The notes under the pieces: generated by a model
What the model was told of the DNA's origin: nothing
Databases searched by the model: none
What the model saw: the letters and a program-made list of their open reading frames with translations, nothing else
Assembly: GCA_964017155.1 (NCBI GenBank)
Contig: OZ024854.1
Coordinates: 52,808,978-52,872,977, forward strand
From: Oasisia sp. SBJ-2009
Taxonomy: Eukaryota; Annelida; Polychaeta; Sabellida; Siboglinidae
Direction of reading: 5' to 3'
DNA: 64,000 nucleotides
Position numbers and translations under genes: made by a program
Shown here: in pieces, positions 34,085 through 47,410 of the stretch
How positions within the stretch are numbered: the stretch's first letter is position 1
Layout: every line of letters starts with the position of its first letter

Positions 34085-34572
34085 CGCGCAGTCGTGGAAG
34101 TTGGGGTGACAGGGGTAGCTCAGTTGTGGAAGTTGGGGTGACAGGGGTAGCTTAGTCGTGGAAGTTGGGGTGACAGGGGTAGCTCAGTCGTGGAAGTTGG
34201 GGTGACAGGGGTAGCTTAGTCGTGGAAGTTGGGGTGACAGGGGTAGCTCAGTCGTGGAAGTTGGGGTGACAGGGGTAGCTTAGTCGTGGAAGTTGGGGTG
34301 ACAGAGGTAGCTCAGTCGTGGAAGTTGGGGTGACAGGGGTAGCTTAGTCGTGGAAGTTGGGGTGACAGGGGTAGCTCAGTCGTGGAAGTTGGGGTGACAG
34401 GGGTAGCTCAGTCGTGGAAGTTGGGGTGACAGGGGTAGCTCAGTCGTGGAAGTTGGGGTGACAGGGGTAGCTCAGTCGTGGAAGTTGGGGTGACAGGGGT
34501 AGCTCAGTCGTGGAAGTTGGGGTGACAGGGTTAGCTCAGTCGTGGAAGTTGGGGTGACAGGGGTAGCTCAGC
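34085..34572. repeat. 32-bp minisatellite, about 15 copies
   Basis: Unit GTCGTGGAAGTTGGGGTGAC plus AGGGGTAGCTCA. In the left half CTCA and CTTA units alternate (64-bp dimer). The unit holds TAGCTCAGTCG, close to a tRNA A-box. Confidence 0.94.
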
Positions 34573-35419
34573 CTTTATTTATTGTTCTACTTTTCACTGG
34601 TCACTTCACCTTTCACTACTTACTACATTAGTGGTCAGACTATTGAATGCTTTAAAATGAATGCCTTATGTTTGAAAAACAACCAGGTGTTTTTGTAGAA
34701 TGTTGCATTTTTTAGTAAGTTTGACTGATGGGTGCCCCAGGATACTCTGCTGTGTATGGCAAGGCTGTCTACCAGGATGGACTCGACTCCAGGAGATATG
34801 TAGTTACGTAATAGTAATAACAACACTAGGCTTCTTCGACAAAACAACTAACTAAAAAACAATAAACAGGAATGTGTGAAATACATACATTTTCAACACG
34901 ATTTCGTAGAACCACTAATATGCCAAACATTTATTGTAATGGTAAACTGATATTTCATATTAAGCACATTTATTAGTATTGTGCAAAGTACAAATGAATG
35001 ATCCGAGATGCAATGTATTATGTTTGTAGCTAGCAAATGGCGTGTGTGTAACATGCACTGTTTTACTGGCACCACAAATACCATTGCTGCGTTGTACTTT
35101 ATTGTGAGTAGAAAATACAAATGATATCAAGTGATGTTTTAATGGTGGCAAATTCAGTGTTCACCCCACTTCACTAATGTCTAGGCCAAGTGGTCACATT
35201 TTCGCAGTTAGACACTTGGATATCACAGTCTACTGTCCACTTTGGCACATATATGTCTCACTCTAGTGACTCTACTGTCAACAGACACACCATGTCACCA
35301 AGACAAGTAGTGGCACTACGTCAATACAACAGCAGAATAACTGACAGACAAACAACCTCATTTCAACATCAGTTGTCACAAGTTGAACTCGTGATATCAT
35401 CACTACTACTATAAGTGCT

Positions 35420-35480
35420 TAACATGTAGCCAGTTGTCACAAGTTGAACTCTTGATACTATATACGTACTTAACATGAAG
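35420..35480. repeat. Partial duplication of the preceding segment
   Basis: CAGTTGTCACAAGTTGAACT followed by GATA and AACATG occurs at about 35,370 and again at about 35,430. Confidence 0.6.
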
Positions 35481-36129
35481 GTGATGTTTTAATGTTACAT
35501 TTTTAGAAACATCTGCTTGCCTTGTCAATTAAATTATATTTTTCTTCCTACTATATAGCATGATTATACATGCATGCCTTGAAGCCGTCATTCAGTGAGA
35601 TTTAGGGCCTGTCTTTTCATTGGCCCATCATGTTCTCAGTATTATTAAAGTAACAATTGTGATGCATATTTACAACTAAGCCAAAAGTCAAGAAACTCAT
35701 ATAATATACATTTTATTAGTGTTCATAATTTTCAAGTATTTTCTTATGTTAAATATAAAACAAACATTACTGAATTTTGCACTCATAAACAAATCAAATT
35801 TGGAAAAACTGGATACACAAATATATCAGTAATGCACCGTAGTTGTAACATAATAAAATAAACAAATCCAACAACTCAATATTTCTTTTTTGATAACATC
35901 ACTTATTATGTTTTATATATATGTATATATATATATAATTATATGTATATGTAGATTGTGTACAAAATTTGCATCAGCACATTAAATTATAATACTTCTG
36001 TAATGACTGACGTCTCTGAAATGACAGTTGATGACAGTGATTGTTTCTTCTGCCAGAGGTCACCGCCCCAGGTTGTAGATCCTGCAAAATACAACACTTA
36101 TAAAGTGCGCTATACATGATTAATGCTGT

Positions 36130-36812
36130 ATACCTGCTGTACCTCTCTTTGCTTAAGTTAAGCTTCTTCCCATCAAGGTCTATTTCCAGCTTTTTCCTTC
36201 ACTGCTCATGACCTCCATAGTCTCCAAACTTACTCTAAGTCCATGTCTGCTAAACATATCTTTCCACTCTATCAGCAGTTTTTGGAGATCTGCTTCTCCA
36301 CCCGCTACTACTGCCAGGCATCTGCATACAATAGTTTCCTGAGTATATTTTTATGCCAATCTTTCTGCTTATCAGTTCCACCACTGTAATAAATAACAAC
36401 GGGCTCACAGCGCTCCCCTGTCTCAGGCCAGCATTTACTTTAGACTCTCCTGATAGTCACGGTCTACATAACACCCTGCTCTTTGTGTCTTCATACGTCC
36501 CTTCTACCACCCTGACCTCCGTCTGTCACCCCCACCCAACTGCCATATCTTCCTGTCCATCCAGTTTCTTGTCTACCAGCTGCCTCGGGGCAAACATCCC
36601 ATCAATTGTTCCTCTTCCTTTTCTAAATCTCTGCTGCTCTTCATCAATTTCCCATTCCACCTCTTCTCTTAGTCTGCCGTCCAGGATTCTTACCAGCAAA
36701 TTCAATGTATGGTTTAGCAAAGCAATGCCTTTACGTTTTCCCATGTCTCTCTTTCTTTTTTCCATATTTAATCTGGTAATTTGCAGAGTTCTGTGCACAT
36801 GCAACTGAAGCA
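36130..36812 (-). mobile_element. Decayed LINE reverse-transcriptase fragment
   Basis: Minus-strand frame has ILDGRLREEVEWEIDEEQQR, then FRKGRGTIDGMFA and RQLVDKKL, matching the pre-catalytic block of endonuclease-RT retroposons common in marine animals (RTE-like). Further left, broken frames resemble the palm and connection (CRCLAVVAGGEADLQ, then WKDMFSRHGLRVSLE). Many stops. It lies just downstream of the CFAP69 stop codon. Confidence 0.75.
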
Positions 36813-36814
36813 AG

Positions 36815-36920
36815 CTACTAGGCAGGGAGGGAGAGATAAAGAACGTGATAGGGATGAGGGGGAAAGAAAGAGGTAGGGGGAGATAGAGATGGACAGAGGG
36901 AGAGACAACACGAGAGAGAA
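36815..36920. repeat. GA-rich low-complexity tract
   Basis: Purine-rich GGGAGAGATA and GAGGGAGAGA type sequence; polypyrimidine on the CFAP69 sense strand, within its 3' UTR. Confidence 0.75.
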
Positions 36921-36947
36921 CATGTTAAGACTGACTGTCCTACCTTC

Positions 36948-37067
36948 TTAGACAAACTTGATCTTGCGCGCAGACAGCATGCCCGTGCTGGGGTCGTACT
37001 TAGCGAGGTGGCCACCAGTGATCTCTGCAGGAGTACTCTCTACCTTCACAAAGCGCCGACTGAAGGT
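36948..37067 (-). CDS. CFAP69: CFAP69 terminal coding exon
   Basis: Acceptor TTGCTTGTAG, then [19 protein letters not shown] and [17 protein letters not shown], ending in TAA (36948-36950 on the plus strand). VESTPA-x3-GG is conserved near the C-terminus of vertebrate CFAP69. Phase 0 entry matches the previous exon across an 11.8-kb intron. Confidence 0.92.
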   Translation of the reverse strand, partial: TFSRRFVKVESTPAEITGGHLAKYDPSTGMLSARKIKFV

Positions 37068-38253
37068 CTACAAGCAAGGCAGTGGTGAGACACAGCAGGC
37101 CCAGGGACTGGGGCAGGGAGGGTGGACACTGAGAGGGATGATGTAGATGGAGCTGTGTGTGAGGGGTGAGATAGAACAGTGTGTGAGGGGTGAGATAGAA
37201 CAGTGTGTGAGGGGTGAGATAGAACAGTGTGTGAGGGGTGAGATAGAGCAGTGTGTGAGGGGTGACATAGAGCAGTGTGTGAGGGGTGAGATAGAGCAGT
37301 GTGTGAGGGGTGAGATAGAGCAGTGTGTGAGGGGTGACATAGAGCAGTGTGTGAGGGGTGAGATAGAGCAGTGCGTGAGGGGTGAGACAGAGCAGTGCGT
37401 GAGGGGTGAGATAGAGCAGTGTGTGAGGGGTGAGATAGAGCAGTGCGTGAGGGGTGAGACAGAGCAGTGCGTGAGGGGTGAGATAGAGCAGTGTGTGAGG
37501 GGTGAGATAGAGCAGTGTGTGAGGGGTGAGACAGAGCAGTGTGTGAGGGGTGACATAGAGCAGTGTGTGAGGGGTGACATAGAGCAGTGTGTGAGGGGTG
37601 ACATAGAGCAGTGTGTGAGGGGTGACATGGAGCAGTGTGAGAGGGGTGACATGGAGCAGTGTGTGAGGGGTGACATGGAGCAGTGTGTGAGGGTTGACAT
37701 AGAGCAGTGTGTGAGGGGTGACATAGAGCAGTGTGTGAGGGGTGACATAGAGCAGTGTGTGAGGGGTGACATAGAGCAGTGTGTGAGGGGTGACATAGAG
37801 CAGTGTGTGAGGGGTGAGATAGAGCAGTGTGTGAGGGGTGAGATAGAGCAGTGTGTGAGGGGTGAGATAGAGCAGTGTGTGAGGGGTGAGATAGAGCAGT
37901 GTGTGAGGGGTGAGATAGAGCAGTGTGTGAGGGGTGAGATAGAGCAGTGTGTGAGGGGTGAGATAGAGCAGTGTGTGAGGGGTGACATAGAGCAGTGTGT
38001 GAGGGGTGACATAGAGCAGTGTGTGAGGGGTGAGATAGAGCAGTGTGTGAGGGGTGACATAGAGCAGTGTGTGAGGGGTGACATAGAGCAGTGTGTGAGG
38101 GGTGAGATAGAGCAGTGTGTGAGGGGTGAGATAGAGCAGTGTGTGAGGGGTGACATAGAGCAACAGCAAGAGAGGATGTACACGGAGCACCATAGGGGAG
38201 AGAGGGTGAGGTGTGTGTATGTGTGTGTGTGCGTGTGTGTGTATGTGTGTGTG

Positions 38254-38288
<35 letters not shown>

Positions 38289-38341
38289 ATGTATATATGC
38301 ATGTATGTATGTATGTATGTACATACGTAGATATGTACGTG

Positions 38342-38408
<67 letters not shown>

Positions 38409-38432
38409 ATGTATGTACATACGTAGATATGT

Positions 38433-38481
<49 letters not shown>

Positions 38482-41400
38482 TATATTATTAAATGCTTTC
38501 CTTCTAGAGCATCAAACCTTGAGTGGTTCATCTACGACTCCTAGGAAGAAAAGCAATGCTGTCTTTTTTACTTTCTTACCAGCTAAACATTCATACCAGA
38601 TGTCAGGTAAATGCTAAGTATGTTTTCTAGCATTCTGTGTAGTGTGTACAAGTGTACATGCATTCATATGTGTGTGTGTATGTGGATAGGTGTGAGTGTG
38701 TGTATATGTGGTGGTGTGTGTATATGTGGTGGTGTGTGTATGTGTGGTGGTGTGTGTATATGGTGTGTGTGTGTATGTGGTGGTATGTGTATATGTGGTG
38801 GTGTGTGTTTATGGTGTGTGTGTGTATGTGGTGGTATGTGTTTATGGTGTGTGTGTGTGTGTGTGTGTATGTGGTGGTATGTGTATATGTGGTGGTGTGT
38901 GTTTATGATGTGTGTGTATATGTGGTGGTGTGTGTATATGTGGTGGTGTGTGTTTATGGTGTGTGTGTGTATGTGGTGGTATGTGTATATGTGGTGGTGT
39001 GTGTTTATGGTGTGTGTGTATATGTGGTGGTGTGTGTATGTGGTGGTGTGTGTTTATGGTGTGTGTGTATATGTGGTGGTGTGTGTATATGGTGTGTGCG
39101 TATGTGGTGGTGTGTGTATATGTGGTGGTGTGTGTATATGTGGTGGTATGTGTATATGTGGTGGTGTGTGTATATGGTGTGTGTGTATGTGGTGGTATGT
39201 GTATATGTGGTGGTGTGTGTTTATGGTGTGTGCGTATGTGGTGGTATGTGTATATGTGGTGGTGTGTGTATGTGGTGGTATGTGTATATGTGGTGGTGTG
39301 TGTATATGGTGTGTGTGTATGTGGTGGTATGTGTATATGTGGTGGTGTGTGTATGTGGTGGTATGTGTATATGTGGTGGTGTGTGTATGTGGTGGTATGT
39401 GTATATGTGGTGGTGTGTGTTTATGGTGTGTGCGTATGTGGTGGTGTGTGTATATGTGGTGGTGTGTGTGTGTATGTGGCGGTGTGTGTATATGTGGTGG
39501 TGTGTGTGTATGTGGTGGTGTGTGTATGTGGTGGTGTGTGTATATGTGGTGGTGTGTGTGTGTATGTGGTGGTGTGTGTATGTGGTGGTTTGTATATATG
39601 TGGTGGTGTGTGTATGTGGTGGTATGTGTGTATGTGGTGGTGTGTGTATATGTGGTAGTGTGTATATGTGGTATGCAGGCATTGCAATGCAGGTATTGCA
39701 ATACCTCAGGGAGCTTGACGCCCCGGCCATGCAGAGTTGTAAACCACTGCCTTGTGGTACAGGTTCTTGTCAGAACTGAAGGCTAACCAGAAAACCCTAA
39801 CCAGAAAACCATATCACTGTGGCAGCAACAAGGGCGGTTGATGTATGGAACTCCCAACATCTCTCGACCAGCCACTGCAGGGACAAATAGTTTGCGCCTG
39901 TCTTGACATGTTCTTGCCGGTGTGAGACCTCTATTTGTTCCCCGAGAGAGTGTCGCTAGTAACTTGCAAAAGCCAGCGGCACTTCAACAATTTTTGCTAA
40001 CAGCTTCCATGAAATGTACAACTGCACGAAACATGATACCGGATCGGCCGTCGCCCGGGTTACCAAGGACCGCGCTGCTCGACCTCATCTTCCATCGACA
40101 GTGAAAAGTCAGCTAGGAAGAAGAAGACAAAGAAGACAACTACTGACAATTGGACAATGGAACGTCAGGACTCTCCTCGACCGAGAAGGAGCTAACCGAC
40201 CAGAAAGACGTACGGCACTAGTAGCAATGGAACTTGCCAAATACAACATCGACATCGCCGCCCTATGTGAAACAAGGTTCTCAGAGTCTGGTAGTCTCAA
40301 CGACTTGGAATATTCTTTCTTCTGGAGTGGCAAACCCGAAGGAGAAAGAAGGGAGGCCGGAGTGGGCTTTGCTATCAAAAAGGATATCATCACAAAGCTG
40401 ACAGAAATGCCACGGCCAGTAAGTGACAGAATCATGACGATGAGACTACCTCTGAGCAAGGACAACTTTGCTACAATTATCAGCGTGTATGCTCCGACAA
40501 TGACAAACCCAGACGAAAACAAGGAGGCCTTCTACAACCAGCTGGCAAGTGTGCTCACTGGCATCCCTCGTACAGATAAGCTACTGCTGGTAGAAGACTT
40601 CAATGCGAGGATAGGAAGAGACAATGACAAGTGGCCCTTGGTCATGGGCAAACATGGGATTGGGAAATGCAACTCCAATGGCGAGCTTCTACTGGCTCTG
40701 TGCTCTGAGTTCGAACTGATAGTGACGAACACCATGTTCAAGCAGAAGGATGAACGCAAGACCACCCGGATGCATCCTCGTTCCAGACACTGGCACATGA
40801 TCGACTTCATCATCACGAGGTGTCGGGATAAGATGGACATCCACAGTACCCGAGTCATGCGTGGAGCAAACTGTTGGACCGATCACCAGATGCTGAGGTC
40901 AAAGTGGCTTTCAGAATACGACAAAAGCCAAGCAGGCAAGGAACAAGTAAGCCGACCAAGCTCAACACAGCAAAACTAAGTACCACCAGCCATAGCGAGA
41001 GTTTTGAGCAGGAGATGGACAGTGCTCTCGCCCAATGGGAGGAGAAGGAAAACTCAACACCAGATGAGAAATGGGCAGCTCTGCAGCAGGTCGTGTACAA
41101 CACAGCCAAGACAAACCAGACAGAAAACACCAGGACTGGTTCGACCCCAATGACCAGGAGCTACAAACTCTTATGAGCAGAAGAGGCCAAGCCCACCAGA
41201 GAGTGTTGCAAACCAGGAGCACTAGATCCACCACTGCAGCATATAAAGACGCCTGCAGACTGCTACAAAAACACACCCGTGCACTGAAGTCAGACTAGTG
41301 GACAGACTAGGCAGTGGAGCTGCAGAGAGCTGCTGACAGTAACAACATGAAGGGCTTCTACAACGGACTGAAGGAAGTGTGGGGACCCCAAAAGAAGAGA

Positions 41401-44400
41401 CCTGTTCAACTGAAATCAGCAGATGGAATGGAGACCTTCTCTGACAGCAAGAGACTTGTGGCAAGATGGAGTGAACACTTCCAGAAGCTACTCAACGTCC
41501 CTGGAGACATAGATCACGAAGCTTTGGACAACATCCCGCAGCGCATTATCAAGACAAGCCTAGATGAGATTCCAACTATGGATGAGATGGCTAAAGCAAT
41601 CGCCGGCCTGAAAGATGGCAAAGCACCTGGAGGAGATGGAATTCCTGCAGAAGTATGGAAGCACGGAGGAGACAATCTGTTCAGCAGACTGCACCAACTA
41701 ATCACCAATGCCTGGGCAGTGGGTTCTGTACCACAAGCATGGAAGGATGCCAGCATTGTAACCATCTACAAGAAAGGTGATCGAACAGACTGTGGGAACT
41801 ATAGAGGAATCTCTTCTTTCTATAGCAGGCAAGATCTTCGCCAGGATCCTACTCAACAGACTATCTACCCACATAACACCAGAGGTAGTTCCAGAGACTC
41901 AATGTGGCTTCAGAGGTAGCCGGAGCACCGTGGATATGATATTTTGTCTCCGACAACTACAAGAAAAGTGCATTGAGCAGGACCGACCATTGTACATGGT
42001 ATTTGTCGACTTCAGTAAGGCATTCGATACAGTTGGGAGGACTGGGCTATGGCAGCTACTGAGGAAGTATGGCTGCCCAGAGAAGTTCACAACAATGATC
42101 GAGGCACTACATACCAGAATGATGTCGAATGTTAGTGTTGGAGGGGAAGTCTCGGAATCGTTCAGTGTCACAAATGGGGTCAAGTAAGGTTGTGTACTGG
42201 CCCCCACACTCTTCTCCATCTTCCTATCAGCAATGCTCGATGATGCTTTCCGAGACATGGGGGATGGCGTCTACATATAGTCCAGACAGAGCGCTGACCT
42301 ATTCAACATCGCACACTTCAGAGCGAAGACCAAGACTACTCGGATACTGATGAGAGAGCTGCTATTCGCAGATGACAGTGCACTGGTTGCACACTCTGCT
42401 GAAGAGATGCAGAATATAGTGGATGCTTTCTCCAATGCGTCAAAGAAGTTTGGCCTGAAGATTAACATCAAGAAGACCGAGGTGCTGTACCAACCCAACT
42501 CTACAAGAACCCGAGAGGAGGATATCATGGTTGATGGAAACAAGTTGAACTCTGTTCTGGAATTCACCTACCTCGGAAGCACTATATCAAGTGATGGATG
42601 CATTGACGATGAAATACAGAGGAGGATGGCCAAGGCTAGTGCCTCTTTCGGCCGACTATGCCAGAGACTCTGGAACAACCACCATGTGTCCATGCGGGTT
42701 AAAGGCAAGATATACCGTGCAATCGTGCTGTCCACCCTCCTATACAGAGCCGAGGCCTGGACAGTGTACAGACGACAGGTGAAAAAGCTGCATGCCTTCA
42801 TGATGCGACATCTGCGATCAATCATGAGGATAACCTGGATGGACAAAGTGACAAACAAGGAAATACTCGAACGGACAGGGCTGCCATCTATGGAAGATCT
42901 TCTGATCAGAAAGAATCTCCGGTGGACTGGACACCTCATGAGGATGTCACCAGACAGGCTACCAAAGCAGGTTCTCTACTCCCAACTGTCTTCTGGTCAG
43001 AGAAAGAGAGGGCGCCCTCGTCTCCGGTTCAAGGATACCATCAAGAGAAACTTGAAGCTGAGATACATAAAGATCGACTCATGGACATCACTCTCACAGC
43101 AGAGAGATAAATGGAGAGCAACAGTCAAGTGATGGAAGCAGTCTTTGTCGCTTCGCGACCGACAGCATGATGATGTGTATATGTGGTGATGTGTGTATGT
43201 GTATATGTGGTAGTGTGTATATGTGACGGTGTGTGTATATGTGTGTTTGTTTTGAAAAAAAAACATTTATACCTGAACACAAGAAATAGAGGACCCAACT
43301 AGAAAGTGGTCTACCTGAATACAAGAACTAGAGGACCCAACTAGAAAATGGTCTACCTGAAGACAAGAACTAGAGGACCCAACTAGAAAATGGTCTACCT
43401 GAAGACAAAAACTAGAGGACCCAACTAGAAAATGGTCTACCTGAAGACAATAACTAGAGGACCCAACTAGAAAGTGGTCTACCTGAACACAAGAACTAGA
43501 GGACCCAACTAGAAAGTGGTCTGTGGGAGTCTGTCATTTAATCAATGATGTAAGTGGCCCACAAATTGGACTAAAAAATCTAAATATACTATGGTGAATG
43601 AGAACGAGGTGAGGCCTATTTCAATAGAGATTCTATATCAAGAGACCCAACTGCCAGACATGTGCACTGTACAAGTGGTGCCTCTAATGTCAAAATACAA
43701 ACATGTCCACTGGACAATTTGGTGCCTGTATAGCTGTACCAACAAAACTGTCCTGAAAGAGTTTAGATTTCCAAGAGAAGCAGACTGGCAAGTGAATGAA
43801 ATGATGATGTTACTATAGACTGATATTGAGGCAATATTGTGTTTTTCATTTCACGCTCAGTTAGTTGTATCCAACACTGCTGGTGATATTACAGTTTGAT
43901 AATTTTGATTTAAGTCACTGCACTTACATAAAATCAACACAGTACACCTTAATGCGAAACCATTTGAAGCATACGGGTACCCTGGGGACTGTAACTACCC
44001 CAGGGGTAGTATAAAAGCATACAAGGTCATTTCAATCATATCATACACAGGTAGCTTTTTACAAAGCACATTTATTGCACAATTATATATGTTCACTAAA
44101 AAAATATATTAATTTATAATAATAGGAGTTTTAATAACATATACCTGCATATTGCATAATGATTATGTATGGACTATTTACAACACCAGTGTAAATAAAC
44201 ACAAATGTGATGCAATATGAAGATAGCAACTTCATAATCCATTGAAAATTGTCTTGAAATAAACCAGTGCATCCTGTGTCCTTGTAACCAAGAGTGAACC
44301 AGTATGACAGGTAGGTCATGTCATCTGGATCAAAGTGTTCTATGGCTTTAACATAAGGAGGAGCTCTCCTTGTTATTCACAGAGTACTGCTGCGACTGTG

Positions 44401-47363
44401 CACACTGCCCCGGCACCTACTTACTAATTACTTCAGTTTCTCACTGATGAGTCAAATTGTAATTATTGACCTAGGTACACTCATTTATCTAGTTCAACTG
44501 TGACCTCTGACCCTGGTTCTGATGTATCTCCCGCTCTCTACTGTGACCTCTGCCCCTGGTACTCCTGTCTTTTCTGATCTCTCTACTGTGACCTCTGACC
44601 CTGATTCTGATGTCTCTCCTGCTCTCTACTGTGACCTCTGACCCTGATGTCTCTCCTGCTCTCTACTGCTGTCATCAACATCTTACTGTTGTTTTATCTT
44701 AGACTTCTGTATGACGAATTTATAATGTGCAACTACTCTCTAGCTACACTGTTATTTGTCACTTTTTCTCTATTTTGTAATTTGCCAATATCGTACTAAT
44801 ATTTAGTCATTAGCCCCTTTTTCCTGTTTTGTAGTTTACTAATACACTGTGTGTAATTATTGTGTTATTTCTTTCTTAATATTTTGGTATTTGTCTCTCT
44901 CATCTGATTATACTATTATCTGCTATAATTTGTTTATTTGCCAATGCTATTGTCTTCTGCCTATGTGAACTGCCAGCAGCCACATCAAGCAGTGAAGTCA
45001 CCACTTGCCATGTCACCTGACAGCAACAAAGATATGTCACTGGTCAGTTGCGTTTCGTCCATGGGCAGTGGGTAGCCACTGGCCTGGCACAATACATAGC
45101 TCTCGTGACTTGAATCATCCCCATACAACTCTGGACTGATGTTTGTACACGACCTGTACACAGGGTGAGTGACTGTCGGCCGCTCCACACCACTAAGCAC
45201 TACACTGACATGAGTCAACGTCTGACGGTCAGGTGTCAAATTGCTACTGTCAGTGTCACTGTCACCACACGCTGGGTATCGGGGCCAAGTAAAGTAGTCC
45301 TTGAAAGTATCTGCCGGTTCATTCCTCCATCTACCCGCGTCGCAAAAGATGTCAGTGTCACCGTGCCTACTGGTGTCATAAGTCACATGATCTGTCGTCA
45401 TGCCAGTTGTGTGCGGTTTTCTGCGTGTGGATGTGCCTGAGCCTGAGAGACTTACTGTCTCCCCCTCACTCCTCAATGTTAGCTTCATGAAACAAACACA
45501 CTACATAGTTAGCAACTTCACGGGGCGAGTGTTCTGTGGCATATACCCTTCTGTGGTACTGGCATTAACCCTGTCTAGTCAGTCGGTCTGCGAGTGTCCC
45601 ACGTTACAAATAAATAAAGTCAGAATACTTAAGGTAGCTACATATACATGTACATGTATACATATGTCCAGACGTCACAGAGGAAAGGATACTTGTATAG
45701 TCTTGTAATGATTGTGTCAACATGCACATGTATGCACAGACACGCACACAAGTCAACACACACACACACACACATGTCATGTATGTATATTTACATGCAT
45801 ACAAGTATACACACATGTGCATACATACACATGCACATGCATACATACACACATACATGCATGCACATGCACACACACAAATACACATGCATGCAAACAC
45901 GGAAATATACACACAGAGTACCCGGTAGTTAAAGGAAATAAAAACATCTTAATGCTTGAATTCATAGTATATTACATCCTGCTATATATTCCTATGTCCA
46001 CCAAACCAAATAAATCCTTAAAATTAAATGAATTAGAAATATAACAATTTGTTGATGTCATTGTTGTCAGCTTGAATCACACACACTATAGCTTTGCATG
46101 TATTCAGAGCATGTTTGAAGGTTGGCTTTTGTGTTGAAATGAGCATCAGGATGAATAATTGTGTGAATCCAAAGTAATACAAACACTAGTCATCGTAGAG
46201 GAACAAACAATTATGTTAAGTTTCCACACAAAACCAATTTTGTTGAAAACAATTAAGCCAGACAAATGGACGGTTTCACTGCCTAAGGCTGCATAGCCAC
46301 TGCTGTTTTCATGTTAACTGTATCAAATGCAGCCCATGGGAGCTCATCTACACCAGAATAAACACGAACTGTATTCATCTTAAGAAAGAAACGTATAGTT
46401 CATCATGTCACTATAAATTGTCGATGGATGTAGGAGCAATTATACACCGTAATATAACAATTTAAATCAGTGAACATGTTTCATTATTTTTATTCAGCAA
46501 ACTGAAAGTTTGGTAATGTTGTATGTCACAAATAAATGTTTCTAAAAAAAATCAACAAAATATTTACAAACAGTCCACCATTGTATGTGGTTTATAGTAC
46601 TTTGGGGAAAGGTGTGAGAAAGAAATCATTGTGATGAACTGGTGATGCTTGATGTTAAAATGAAGCACCATATGTGAACGTATCTACCAAGTGAGCTAGC
46701 GAGATGAACAGATTTAGGTGTGCTGATTTCAACATTATAAAATAACAAATTGCATAACAGCTCCTACATATTATGTTCATATATAATTGACTACACAACC
46801 TTTCTTTCTGAAGCTAAATTCAGTATTTGTTTGCTATGTGTGTTTACTGGTGTAGATTTTCTCTGTGGGTTGTAGTCGATACAATTAGTCTCAAAACGAG
46901 ACGAATATCTCCAAAACTCAGTAAGTTCTGAAACCATCACACTTCCTTCATCAAAATTGAAATCGTTTATGTGAAACTATAAAATAATTATTCGTTCCTC
47001 TATGATGACTAGTGTTTGTATTACATGGGAATATTGCACAACAATTCATTTTAAACCTCTTCTCGACCCAAAAGCTAACCTTATAGGAATGTTCTGATGC
47101 ATGGAAAACTATACCCATGATGGGAGCTATGTCAACGATGACGTTAGAAGTCATGATACCACATTACTGCATGGCTCATTAAATCTCACCTTTCCAATGG
47201 TAATCGCTATACAGATGGGCTTAAAATCAACTTCATACTACAAATGTATTTTAATGTTGTCAAATGTCATATACAATGTTAAACTTTGTGTACACATGGA
47301 AGGCAAATTTTAGATAATGCCTTGTTTTAATTTCCTTTCAGTCACTGGCTGTGTAGACTAAAG

Positions 47364-47410
<47 letters not shown>

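Larger units (their letters stand above)
27801..36129. other. Intergenic spacer between convergent genes
   Basis: AT-rich with only small tandem repeats (listed separately). AATAAA-like signals occur, for example near 31,191 and 33,820 on the plus strand, but none can be tied to a gene. No coding region of known type was recognised. Confidence 0.6.

Noticed and set aside
34085..34572. tRNA gene cluster
   Set aside because: Only an A-box-like motif is present. There is no B-box (GGTTCGANTCC), no acceptor stem and no 70-90-nt cloverleaf.
37000..38544. ORFs of 397-487 codons on both strands, such as a CVRGDIEQ octapeptide repeat
   Set aside because: The 24-bp unit is a multiple of three and stop-free on both strands. 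Homogeneous DNA, no start context and no flanking coding sequence.
38611..39786. Long Cys/Val/Trp- or His/Thr-rich ORFs on both strands
   Set aside because: Translations of the TATGTGGTGG minisatellite.
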